Shown here in pieces: positions 1 to 9,832 of a stretch of 12,803 bases of DNA. Under the pieces are notes generated by a model. It was given only the letters and a program-made list of their open reading frames with translations. It was not told where the DNA came from and ran no database searches. A program made the translations under genes and the position numbers. Source of the stretch: Nephromyces sp. MM_2019 (lineage: Eukaryota > Apicomplexa > Aconoidasida > Nephromycida); NCBI GenBank assembly GCA_015657535.1, contig JADHZB010001903.1, positions 4,880 to 17,682 of the forward strand. Reading direction: 5' to 3'. Numbering within the stretch: the stretch's first letter is position 1; each line of letters begins with the position of its first letter.

Positions 1-110
1 TATGTGTATATATGTGTGTGTATGTGTATATATGTGTGTGTATGTGTATATATGTGTGTGTATGTGTATATATGTGTGTGTATGTGTATATATGTGTGTG
101 TATGTGTATG
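1..110. repeat. 20-bp TG/TA tandem array, five perfect copies
   Basis: Five identical copies of the 20-bp unit tatgtgtatatatgtgtgtg fill positions 1-100, followed by a partial copy. The array probably continues left of the window. Perfect identity between copies suggests recent expansion or ongoing homogenisation. No coding potential is seen. Confidence 0.95.
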
Positions 111-600
111 TGTGTTTGAGTTATGTTAATAAAGTGTATATTGTGTGCATTATTTTATTATAAAAGGGTGTGTGTGTGTGTATACTAAAATTTTTTTGTG
201 TCATAAAAGCATGTGTGTGTAACAGGTGTGATTATATGTGTGTATTGGGTCACATTGATATATATTTTAGTATATATAAAGAGGTTGTAACAATAGTACC
301 CATATACAAAATAATGAATACACACACAGAGATATAACACTATATAACTTTGTATACACATATTTATAACATACACACTATGCACTACTACACATGATTG
401 CAATTTACACATACACTGTGAAAGAGTGTTGTTACATAAAATTATTACTCACTACACACACCATGTATATACAAAGTTTGTGTTATACACACAATCAACA
501 CATACTACACACAGCATACATACATAAAGTATAACATGCTAGATAAAACAATAATCCTACACACACCTATTCACACAAATCAACAATTCACACAAAACAC
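111..600. other. Intergenic simple-sequence DNA, no gene seen
   Basis: The stretch moves from TG-rich to CA-rich text at about 245-310. The reading frames here consist of Tyr/Cys/Val or Thr/His runs encoded by the repeats, with no complex sequence, so I call no gene. Confidence 0.6.
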
Positions 601-611
601 ATTACACACAC

Positions 612-760
612 ACATAATAATATACATACCCTACATATTTACACATACACATACACACAATAATATATATACCCTACATATTTACTCACACACACACACA
701 ATAATATACATACCCTACATATTTACACATACACACACACACAATAATATACATAATATA
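612..760. repeat. 42-44-bp CA/TA tandem array, about 3.5 copies
   Basis: A block containing the words aataatatac, ccctacatattt and a run of CA begins near 615, 659, 701 and (partial) 743. The periods are therefore 44, 42 and 42 bp. Copies differ mainly in the length of the CA run. The array lies directly beside the 70-bp array that starts at 761. Confidence 0.85.
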
Positions 761-970
761 GTCATACAAACACACACACACACTACACTATGAGTATACA
801 CACATTATATATATCTAATATACAAATATAGTCCTACAAACACACACACACACTACACTATGAGTATACACACATTATATATATCTAATATACAAATATA
901 GTCATACAAACACACACACACACTACACTATGAGTATACACACATTATATATATCTAATATATATTAGAT
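761..970. repeat. 70-bp tandem array, three near-identical copies
   Basis: Copies start at gtcatacaaa (761), gtcctacaaa (831) and gtcatacaaa (901). Each carries a CA run, cactacactatgagtat, and a TA-rich tail ending in ctaatata. I see one internal difference (a/c at the fourth base) before the last copy diverges at its end. The array ends in an 18-bp palindrome at 953-970 (atctaatat plus its reverse complement). Confidence 0.92.
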
Positions 971-1440
971 GTAATATGATTATAAAATTAATGATTTTGT
1001 AAGATATCTAATTTTGGAGTACTTACATGTTCAACTATATAATTTTTGCACACATACACACACTATCATATACATTATATTATTTCACTTATACATACAT
1101 AATTCTATATAACTTAGATATCATTGATTATACATACATACACACTCACAATTGATATATACATATACATATATAACTACACATACAAATATATACATAT
1201 ACCCATAAAACACAGACACACATAAATACATATATACAATCACATAGTTGTTATATAAATATATATATATATTTAAAACAAATGAAAATAGATTAACCCA
1301 CACAAAATATGTAAATATATATAATGTGTGTAAGTTACCTCTTTAAAATATGTATATTTTGAAAATTTGGAAAATTTTAAATAATTTTAAGAAATTATTA
1401 AAAATTCATATTTTAGACGTTTTTTAAATTTTTTTTATTA
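971..1440. other. Intergenic AT-rich and CA-rich DNA, no gene seen
   Basis: CA/TA microsatellite runs to about 1310, then poly-A/T-rich text without TG or CA runs at 1330-1440. No frame in it reads as complex protein on either strand. Confidence 0.55.
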
Positions 1441-1488
1441 AGATGAGGATGTAAATTTGTTTGGGCTCATTGCAGAACATATATTAAG
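1441..1488 (+). CDS. Possible internal exon, unidentified
   Basis: After ttattaag at 1433-1440 the frame reads DEDVNLFGLIAEHIL, taking its first base from an upstream exon. It ends at a possible donor, gtgttt, at 1489. This is the only amino-acid-diverse peptide in the left 3.6 kb and it sits in a small repeat-free patch. Against it, the acceptor ends in AAG rather than TAG or CAG, the donor is weak, and no partner exon joins it in phase. It could be chance. Function unknown. Confidence 0.22.
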
Positions 1489-1489
1489 T

Positions 1490-1670
1490 GTTTGTGTGTG
1501 AATATATGTGTTTGTGTGTGTGTGTGTGATTGAATTGTATGTGTTTGTGTGTGTGATTATTTGCATGTGTGTGTGATTATTTGTATGTGTGTGTGATTAT
1601 TTGTATGTGTGTGATTATTTGTATGTGCGTGTGATTATTTGTATGTGCGTGTGATTATTTGTGTGTGCTT
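1490..1670. repeat. 18-20-bp TG-rich tandem array
   Basis: Imperfect units of the form gtgtgtgattatttgtat repeat about seven times at 18-20-bp spacing between about 1535 and 1665. They sit inside a longer TG-rich tract from 1490 to 1770. The open frame across it is repeat-encoded (Val, Cys, Phe, Leu runs) and I do not regard it as a gene. Confidence 0.8.
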
Positions 1671-2640
1671 GTTTGTGTGCATATGCTTGTTTGTGTGTAA
1701 GTTTGTCAATGCATGTGTCTATCTATGTATGCTTGTTTGTATGTGTGTATGTGTGTTTGTTTTATGTGCAAACATGTGTATGTATATAAATTTTATTATT
1801 TTTTTTTTACAAATAATGAGTATGTGTTTAAAAGATGATATTAGGTATGATTACACAAGTTTATATATATTTTGATAATTGTGTGTATTTATATATTTTA
1901 TGTATGTAATTTTTAGGGTTGCTGTATGTGTGTAATTTTTGAGTGCATGTGTCTATATAATTTTTGAGTGCATGTGTATGCATAATATTTAAAGTACGAG
2001 TTTGTAAATATATATATTTAAAGGTGTGTGTATATGTATAAATTTAAAGGTATATAGTTTATATATACTTAAGAATGATTATATATATGTGTGTATTGCT
2101 CACTTAATTATTATTTACGATGTTTGTGTGTTAATATTTCTTAAAAATGAGTATGATTAAGAGATGTAAATTTGTATGTGTATAAATTTTACACACAAAT
2201 TTAAATTTTATATTTCAATTGAAATGATTTCAAATATCTTTAAGTAAGTAAATATCTATATGTGTGTATTTAGATATATTTATATATTTAATAGTTTTAT
2301 AAATAAATTTATGAAAATTTTATAATTAACAAATTAATGGTTATAGTTAATTATATATACAATTTTTTCCTTAATTCAATATTATATATATACAACATAC
2401 AATAATATAGATATCAACATTAATATACACACTCGCTATAAAGTTACACACACATGATATATACAATTAAATACACACACATGTTATATATAATTAAATA
2501 CACACACAAGTTATGTTTATCTTAGAAATTGACTTATTTGAAATTTAATCACACAAATTGCATGATAAACTACTACATTGATTTACACATAAAATACAAA
2601 CATACACAATACACACATCAAAAACAATCTATCAATACAC
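1671..2640. other. Intergenic DNA, TG-rich then mixed AT-rich
   Basis: TG-rich on this strand to about 2290, then AT-rich, turning CA-rich from about 2400. A roughly 28-bp word (taatttttgagtgcatgtgt) occurs twice at about 1933-1975. A short diverse frame near 1817-1875 (CLKDDIRYDYTSLYIF then stop) could be an exon fragment, but it lacks a convincing acceptor. No gene is called. Confidence 0.5.
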
Positions 2641-2770
2641 ACATATTATAATACACACACATTATAATACACACACATTATAATACACATACAATAATAA
2701 ACACACATTATAATACACATACAATAATACACACACATTATAATACACACACATTATAATACACACACGT
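2641..2770. repeat. 16-bp CA/AT tandem array
   Basis: The unit acacacacattataat recurs about six times, with two interruptions containing acatacaataata. It belongs to a CA-rich domain that covers about 2400-3230. Confidence 0.85.
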
Positions 2771-3679
2771 CATTGCACACTCATCAACACATGCATATCA
2801 ATACACATAAATAAATACACATAAATAAATATACATCAATATACTCAAACTACGCACAAAGTATACATAAAATGCACACATCAGTACATATAGAAACTAT
2901 ATATACTGGGATACACACACATACTACATATATACAACCTACACACTCAAGTTACACACACAAACTCAACACTTAAAAATTACACACATACAAACTACAC
3001 ACACACAAAATTAAATATTACACCCAATTTTTATAGCGTAAATAACATTTTTTTAAAATGTTTAAAACACACAATATTTTACAGTTATTACTTAAAGGTG
3101 TAAGGAAAACATTGTATATATATATACACATACACACACATATTCAAATAAATAATATATACACACACATATTTATATATATATAAACACACACATATTT
3201 ATATATATATATGTACACATAATGCATAAACACCTTTCAAATAATGTGTTAAATATAATTTTTGAGTAAATATGTGTGTAAATTCAAATTGGTGTGTGTG
3301 TTTAGATGTAAGTTAATATATGTGAGTAGATATGAATTAGTTAGTGTGTGTGTGTGTAGTTATGAGTAAATCAGTGTGTATAGATATGTAGGCATGAGTT
3401 AATCAATGTGTATAAACATGAGTTAATGAGTCTGTGTTTATGTGTAGACATGAGTTAATCTCTATATGTGTGTATGCAAAAGAATAAATCCGTGTGTGAG
3501 TGTGTGTGTAGGTATAAATTATTCTCTGTGTTTGATTTTAATATACAAATGATATTGTATTTTGTGAGTGCAATATATATTACTGTATAGATATAGGTTG
3601 AGGATAGAAAGTTGTTTGTGTTTAATTAATTTATGTGTGTGTGTGTGTGTATGTGTGTAAACTTATATAGTAGATAATT
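2771..3679. other. Downstream flank of the minus-strand gene; CA domain switching to TG domain
   Basis: CA-rich text continues to about 3220, with an (at)n/(ac)n patch at 3118-3215. Within about 30 bp the same strand becomes TG-rich (3240-3660). A short repeat-free segment at 3020-3115 has no sustained frame. The minus-strand gene stops at 3680, so this is its 3' flank. Confidence 0.5.
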
Positions 3680-3821
3680 TTAATGACATCTAAGCCACCT
3701 TTTATGTTTATTTATTCTTCTTAAATAAATTTTGTTATATAAAATAATTTTCTCCAAATATGGCCTAAAACCAGAAACTGAAAAAAAATCATGAAAAATG
3801 TGTATGTGTGTGTATGTGTGT

Positions 3822-3872
<51 letters not shown>

Positions 3873-3873
3873 T

Positions 3874-3912
<39 letters not shown>

Positions 3913-5608
3913 AGGGTATAGGTATATATATATAACAATTAAATATATAAAAAATATGCGTGTTATAGTATACTTACCAGCATCACTTAACTCTATAGAT
4001 AACACATTTATATCTGACTCATTTAACTCTTTAATATTAGACCGTTTTATACCTAAAAATGTGTAGATAAGATGTGTGTGCATATTTAAACAATTTATAT
4101 AAGGATAGGATATGTGTGTGTGTTAAGAAATGTGTATATGTGTGTTTATTTTCCAAACTTACAAATTCTAAAATAGCCTAAATTTTCAATAGGGGTATCC
4201 CAATGTTCTGAATTGTATTCTGATAAAGTAAAATATATAAAAGTCCAATTTATAAATACTTACACACACACACATACACCTTATTAATTACCTTCTATAA
4301 TAGTTGATAATGTGTGTGTAAATTCATTAAGATGCACAGAGGGTAAAATTATCTTGTTTGTACCACTTGATAAACTCTAACAAAAAATGCAACATAAATA
4401 ATAATTTATTTTATATGTGTAAAATGCATTATATATATATATATAGCAGATGTGTATTTAAATTATTATATAAATGCTAAAATCACACTATACTAGTATA
4501 ATACTATGTGTATAAAATATTATATAAATGTGTAAAACATACATTACAAATATATATAAAAGATAGTGTGTGCAAATGCCAATATAGATGTGAGCGAAGT
4601 AGGCTATATATATATAGAGTGAGAAATAAAATTATATGTATAAACATCAATACAAGTGTGTGTAAAAAAAGTATATAGATGAAATATGATTTGTGTGTGT
4701 ATATATTAATAAAAGTATAGCTTAATTTTTACACATTTAAGATATGATTTAACCTTTAGATAGGCTTTAATAATATGCTCTTCTTCCTCTTTAATAAAAT
4801 TGATGGATATATACTAAGAAATATAGTATATAAAGTGTGTAATAATAAATATAGATTTAAATGTGTGTAAAATATGTGTAGTGTGTAAAATTATATATAA
4901 ATTATATTAAAATGTGTGTCTACAAAAATTTATATTTATAGGCTAACTATTTCAATTGACATGAGGTTTTCAGTAACCCAAATTTGCTCATTATTACGAA
5001 TTTGTATCTGAGTAATAAAACATATATATATATATATAAATATATATAAGTGTGTGTATATATGTGTGTGAATGTATATGTGTGTGTATTTGTATATATA
5101 TTTATGTGTGTGTGTTTGTTTAGGTAAACAATATATTTATAATCGAATTAACACATAAAGATATCACTTGTATGAGCTCATATATATTGTAACAACTAAA
5201 ACTAACAACAAATAATATAAAAAAATTAAATACATCAAAAATTTACCTTTGTACACTTAGGATCGATTGTAGTTTCAGTAGATTGAGTAAGGTACTGATA
5301 ATAAGTAGGATGTGTGTGTGTGTTCATTTGAGTGTTCTCCTCCCCCCAGATCCTTATCCCATATACACATATATGCAAAATTAAGTAAATAAATATATAT
5401 ATATATACCAAATATACGACCCTGAACACACATACTAATGAAACTACATATAAATATTTTCAATTATTACACACACATAGGGAATCAATATTTGTGTGTA
5501 TATAATTTACCCTTCTAATAAGAATATTAATAGCCCCAGCTTGTATGTGACTTCGTATGGCTCCTAATCTTTCAGAAATTAAGTCAACTGTGTGTACATA
5601 TTAATTTG

Positions 5609-5643
<35 letters not shown>

Positions 5644-7028
5644 CAGTTTTATATAGTATATTTCCTAATATACATACGTAAATGTACATTATGTATACGA
5701 TATAATCCAAAGAGTGTATATACTCAGATATATATATTGTGTGTTTGTGTATAGTGTTATACATAGATATAGAATGTGTGTATAGATGTGCAAAAGTTTG
5801 TAGGTATATATATATATATATAAGCTAACTAAGGTAATCATTTAGATGGTGTGAACGAATTTCAATTTCCAAATTAAAGCCATCTGGGTCATTTGAAACA
5901 TCATTAATGTGTGCAATTTTCAAGTCCTTTGAAATGTTAAAATATCCTTCTAACGACTCTGTTCAAGGTTAAATTGTTATAATATATTTATCAAGAAGTG
6001 CGTGCATATATATATATATATATGTTGTAGATAACTTATTAGGGTGTGTGTGTATAAGATCTTATGTACATGTAAATATATATATATGTCATACCGTGGA
6101 GTTGTTTACACCAAATCTTGTCGTAGTATGGATGGTGTACATACACTTGTAAAGAAGAAACAGGGATGTGCGTATCATAATATAGTATTGTTTCAGGATT
6201 AATAGGGTAGAGGTATGATGGAGTGTTTTCATTATGAAAATCTGTTCTTAAGTCTTTGGATGGAACATCACCAAAAGCTTGTAATTTGTAATACATTTCA
6301 TCATGATCAAATATTAACAACTTGAAGATAAATTGATCACTCTCGTTGGGTGCAATAAATGCATCTTTTGGGCTTTCATATTCAATTCCAGGGAGTGGTA
6401 TACCACTAAAAAATATAAATTATGATATGGTATTGAATCATAGAATATGTGTTTAAAGATATCATATATATATGTAGTGCAATATATATATAATTTTGGA
6501 AGAGGATTATGTGCGGGTCTGTATTTATAAGTTGAAGTTGTAAAATATGTATGATATATAATGTCAAGGTGTGGTATCTATAATACGTTATATATGAATG
6601 TTGAAGTTTGGCTTCATATATTATGTGTATAGTGAATACCAAAATATTGTGTTTGTGTCTATTGATATGTGTTATATATTACTTAAGGTATTTAGATAGG
6701 GTGCAAATATCTTTTGGCTATATTAAACATGTATAACAATGAAGATAGATGTAGTTAATAATATGCAAAATTGCTTTCGATTGTGAAAACATACATAATA
6801 TCCTTATATATATTAAATGCATTTCTTATGAGTCAGAATGATATATATTTTGTAATATATGCAACTAAATTCAATTCAAAAATGGAAGGTAAATGTTCGT
6901 TACTTTCTCAAGATCTTCTTTATGTTTACAACCAATGTTTGATTAGTTGTAATCTTTAAATCCCTCAGTGAAATATAAGGTTGGAATTTATAAGTTGAGT
7001 TAAGATTTTCTTCAGTAGAGTTTGTCAT
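3680..7028 (-). CDS. ARPC2: Divergent Arp2/3 complex subunit 2 (ARPC2/p34)-like, 12 exons, 377 aa
   Basis: Minus-strand exons in order: 7028-6930, 6717-6683, 6405-6095, 5958-5830, 5587-5511, 5294-5247, 5007-4948, 4813-4754, 4376-4292, 4219-4163, 4052-3978, 3777-3680. Every intron is GT..AG, every phase matches, and TAA closes the frame. Family knowledge: ARPC2 with ARPC4 forms the scaffold of the actin-branching Arp2/3 complex. Matches by eye to remembered animal ARPC2, in the same order: LLIFDHDEMYYKL (about 74-86) to a VTFADFDGVLYHI segment; NDPDGFNLEIEI (about 170-181) to SPESGYNVSLLY; RNNEQIWV (237-244) to RDDETMYV; YISINFIKEEEE (254-265) to VFSTVFKDDDD; ENLGYF (313-318) to DNIGYI; FRPYLEKIILYNKIYLRR (349-366) to the C-terminal FRDYLHYHIKCSKAYI helix. 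It is longer than the usual 300 residues, with extra sequence at about 90-165, and it has a basic C-terminus. No signal peptide or membrane segment is seen. The start MTNSTEENLN is the first ATG after an in-frame TGA. The exon 1 end is uncertain (6930 or 6904). The exon chain is firm; the family name is moderately sure. Confidence 0.68.
3778..3977 (-). repeat. Intron 11 of the ARPC2-like gene, filled by a (TG)n tract
   Basis: The intron runs from donor gtaagt to acceptor ttttttttcag in sense orientation. On the plus strand its middle (about 3800-3909) is an almost pure TG run broken only by single TA steps, one of the longest pure dinucleotide tracts in the window. A 120-residue open frame spans it only because CA repeats read as Thr-His, which joins two real exons through an intron. 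Confidence 0.85.
4053..6929 (-). repeat. Microsatellite-bearing introns of the ARPC2-like gene
   Basis: Introns 1-10 (6718-6929, 6406-6682, 5959-6094, 5588-5829, 5295-5510, 5008-5246, 4814-4947, 4377-4753, 4220-4291, 4053-4162) range from 72 to 377 bp. Most contain TG, CA or TA runs, whereas the twelve exons contain none of note. Donors include gtaaat, gtaagt, gtaatt and, several times, the less usual gttagc or gttaaa. Acceptors are T-rich and end in TAG or CAG. Confidence 0.75.
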
Positions 7029-7308
7029 AGTTAGAAAATGAAGTCAAAGTAATCAACCAAACAATTGAGATTATTCTAAATCTCTAAATTTGATGTTTTC
7101 ACAAAGATGATTACTCCTACTTTATTATTGTTTTCATAGAATTTTGAAGAGCGTTTTCATACAAAAAGATATATATTCATATATTGTATTGTAAGTATCC
7201 ATTAGATATGATCCAATACAAAAATAAGGTCCTGAGGGAGTTATTCATTTTAACCAAATTATGTAACTAAAAAGGTTAAGTATACTTATCATAAAAACAT
7301 GAGGATAG

Positions 7309-7398
7309 GAGGCAATTAAAATTGGTATATTTCTATTAATGTTTCCCGAAGGTATAGCTAAACGAATTGGGGATCCCACTTTACAAAAGATATATTAA
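7309..7398 (+). pseudogene. Protein-like open fragment, unidentified
   Basis: After a possible acceptor (ggatag, ending at 7308) the frame reads EAIKIGIFLLMFPEG, then AKRIGDPTLQKIY and TAA. The composition is diverse and unlike the repeat-encoded frames. It is one of three plus-strand fragments in the island; the others are 7148-7270 (includes MIQYKNKVLRELFILTKLCN) and 8071-8193 (includes LEKESEEGFIFIEKKLIV before a hydrophobic tail). They are in different frames and no splice chain joins them. They could be exons, relics of a gene, or chance frames. I recognise no family. Confidence 0.2.
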
Positions 7399-7645
7399 TG
7401 TTATAAAAAAAAGTAAAAAGTGTTGGTAGTAAGAATTGAATTTGTTTTCACTGCTTAAAGAGGTTTGGTTTCTCCATTATATTTAAAAACAGTTAACATA
7501 CAAATTGAAATTTTTTATAGAAATAGATGTTTCTATTCCATTTTATTTTGTTACACCTTTTTCAAAGTTTTGCATCTAAAGTATATTAATTAGTTTATGG
7601 GTTAGTGAAGGTGGACTCTTTTGTACACTTTTTTTAAGGGAATTT

Positions 7646-7939
7646 GAATTGGAAAATTTTCCTAGATATTATAAATGAAACATTATTGAGGGAAAACTTT
7701 ACAATTTTTCAAATGGGTTTAAATTAATTTCAAAATTTTACTTCTATCTTTGTATACACACACATTGTAAAGTTAGCTATCTTAAGCCAATTAAGGTAAA
7801 TTCCATTCTCAGCTAAAAAAGTAGGGCAATGAATTTTATAATTTTTCTCAGGTATCATAAATGAAATATTATCGAGCTAAAATTTCGTATCTTCCCAAAT
7901 GGTGTTTAATTAATAGCAAAATTGTACTTTTATTTGTAT
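7646..7939. repeat. Diverged direct duplication of about 110 bp
   Basis: Copy A at 7646-7755 and copy B at 7831-7939 lie 185 bp apart, start to start. Both begin gaatt and share the core ataaatgaaa(c/t)attat(t/c)gag, then a (c)caaatgg..tttaa.ttaat..caaaatt.tactt block, and end in ttgtat. Substitutions and a few small indels make this much older than the perfect arrays elsewhere. It is not made of simple sequence. Confidence 0.8.
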
Positions 7940-8600
7940 GCAAAGTACTTGGAATAGGACTATAAACTATGTAGTGCATACTTAAAAATTGATAAAAAAG
8001 TAATTATTAGGGAATATGATTCGATGAAAATAATATATATCGAGTAAACTAAAATATGTTTGGGAAATAAAATTTTTGTAATTTCAATATTTCCTATATA
8101 CTGGAAAAAGAATCTGAAGAAGGTTTCATATTCATTGAAAAGAAATTAATTGTATCTCTTTTTCTTTATTTTTATATTTTCATTATTCACTAAACATGTT
8201 CTTGTTCTTAATAAGATAAAATGAAGTGATAATTACTCTTGGGCTAAAGGGAAAAAAGAATTATTAAATTTTTGATTTGTATAAATTATACCATATGAAA
8301 TCAAGTTTATAAAACAGATAATAATAAATCAAAGGTTCGTCCAATTCAATAACTTACTGTTATCGGTGAAAGTATATAAATAATTATATAATTTTACTTA
8401 ATTAGATCAAATGACTAATTTTTATTACAATATTTACACACTTCTTTCCTGTATCCAATGATATCAAATAGTTAGTTGGTATTACTAATTCAAATTAAAT
8501 TCACCTAAACATAATACAATCAACAAATGCTAATTGTTTATACTTAGTTATTACAAAATATATAGTTATATCTTTCCTTATAAATAACTTAGATTTGATC

Positions 8601-9097
8601 TCACACATAAACACACGCACAAACATATAATAACACTTAAACGTACACATATATATACATAAACATATATATATATAAATATGTAAATTCACATAATATG
8701 TTGCATAGAAATATATATACATACACATATATGAATAAATTCATATAATTATCAATGTAAAATAGTTTGTAGCAAAAGGTTTATCTTGGTGTTATAATTA
8801 ATTATCTATATCGAAATTCTAACATTTTCACCATAAACTAATTGAATTACACTTTGTATTAAGATATACACAGTTCATTTACACACATTATTATCAACAC
8901 TTAATGTTATAAAACTCTGGTAAAGTAAGCTCATGGTAAATATACATTATTATTTATCTATATAAATGCAGTCATTTTTCATTATAAATTTATTTATTAT
9001 TAATTGACCCTTTCAATCTATTATTCACTATATACGCCTGTTTTATTAGATTACATAAATCATCAACTGTTTATCTATATCCCTATAACGACTCATA
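8601..9097. other. CA/TA-rich then AT-rich intergenic DNA, no gene seen
   Basis: CA and TA runs at about 8600-8740 begin the CA-rich domain. The part from 8750 to 9090 is AT-rich without long runs and without a sustained frame on either strand. Confidence 0.5.
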
Positions 9098-9307
9098 TAC
9101 TTAAAAGCATACACACGAACTTAACCACACACAAACACACTTAAACACGCACACACACACGCTTGAACACTTAAAAGCATACACACGAACTTAACCACAC
9201 ACAAACACACTTAAACACGCACACACACACACTTGAACACTTAAAAGCATACACACGAACTTAACCACACACAAACACACTTAAACACGCACACACACAC
9301 GCTTGAG
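9098..9307. repeat. 70-bp CA-rich tandem array, three near-identical copies
   Basis: The word ttaaaagcat starts copies at 9101, 9171 and 9241, an exact 70-bp period. Each copy contains acacacgaacttaaccacac, acacttaaacacgc, then a CA run ending near (g/a)cttga. Only one or two bases differ between copies, so the expansion is recent. Its sequence is unrelated to the other 70-bp array at 761-970. Confidence 0.93.
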
Positions 9308-9479
9308 CACCTACACACATAAAAAATATACAAATAAAACTATACATAAAATATATAAAATACCGCAAATAGGCTCATACATATATCAGAATCTGCATAT
9401 ATGATGTAGGCTCAGTATCACATAAATATATATATGTATATATATATATTAAGACAGACACCAACAAATAAACACACAA

Positions 9480-9515
<36 letters not shown>

Positions 9516-9832
9516 TATATGAAACAGTTCATATGAGTGAGTGAAAGTAAATAAAACACCTTCAAACAGACATGCTCACACTCTCACATGCATACAAGCA
9601 CACATACGCGCATCTTGCAACGCATATATTTGTGACATGTGTACACATTTTATGTATACAATCAAAGTAGCTAAGTTTATGTTATGTTGGAAATCATAAA
9701 ACAATAATAATGCTAAACTTTAAATAATATAAATGATTGTGCGTGGTGTATGTGTGTGCGTGTTTGTGTGTGTGTGCTTGTGTGTGGTAATTGTGTGCAT
9801 GCGTGTATACGTGGAATGTTTATAACAACACA
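9308..9832. other. 3' flank of the minus-strand gene; mixed CA, TA and TG repeats
   Basis: CA-rich to about 9340, then a pure (ta)n run at about 9483-9511, then an unstructured CA-rich part with the only CG-containing words of the area (acgcgcatc, 9607). From about 9735 to 9815 the plus strand becomes TG-rich. No coding frame is supported. Confidence 0.5.

Larger units (their letters stand above)
7029..8600. other. Island without the TG/CA repeats; no assembled gene
   Basis: This 1.5-kb stretch almost lacks the TG/CA microsatellites that dominate the rest, apart from one acacacaca at 7755-7763. It lies immediately 5' of the ARPC2-like start, so part may be promoter or 5' UTR. It contains several short, amino-acid-diverse frames on the plus strand (7148-7270, 7309-7398, 8071-8193) and a diverged duplication (7646-7939). 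I could not join the frames with splice sites. It may be a degraded gene, a gene with very short exons, or ordinary non-coding DNA. Confidence 0.5.

Noticed and set aside
1..110. Possible telomeric repeat at the left edge
   Set aside because: The unit is TG/TA-rich but is not a known telomere motif such as TTTAGGG, and similar arrays occur throughout the window.
761..970. 70-bp repeats considered as a CRISPR array
   Set aside because: There are no unique spacers: the whole 70-bp unit repeats, and the window is eukaryotic.
3721..4083. Long minus-strand open frame with a Thr-His repeat
   Set aside because: It is two real ARPC2-like exons read through the TG-filled intron between them; the splice sites gtaagt and ttttcag are clear.
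4292..4376. Resemblance of KIILPSVHLNEFTHTLSTII to a PUR-alpha nucleic-acid-binding repeat
   Set aside because: The similarity is limited to one strand-helix unit, while the whole chain matches ARPC2 motifs in order, which explains more of the protein.
6771..6959. Plus-strand open frame with a fairly diverse sequence
   Set aside because: It lies opposite exon 1 of the ARPC2-like gene and shows no splice or homology support.
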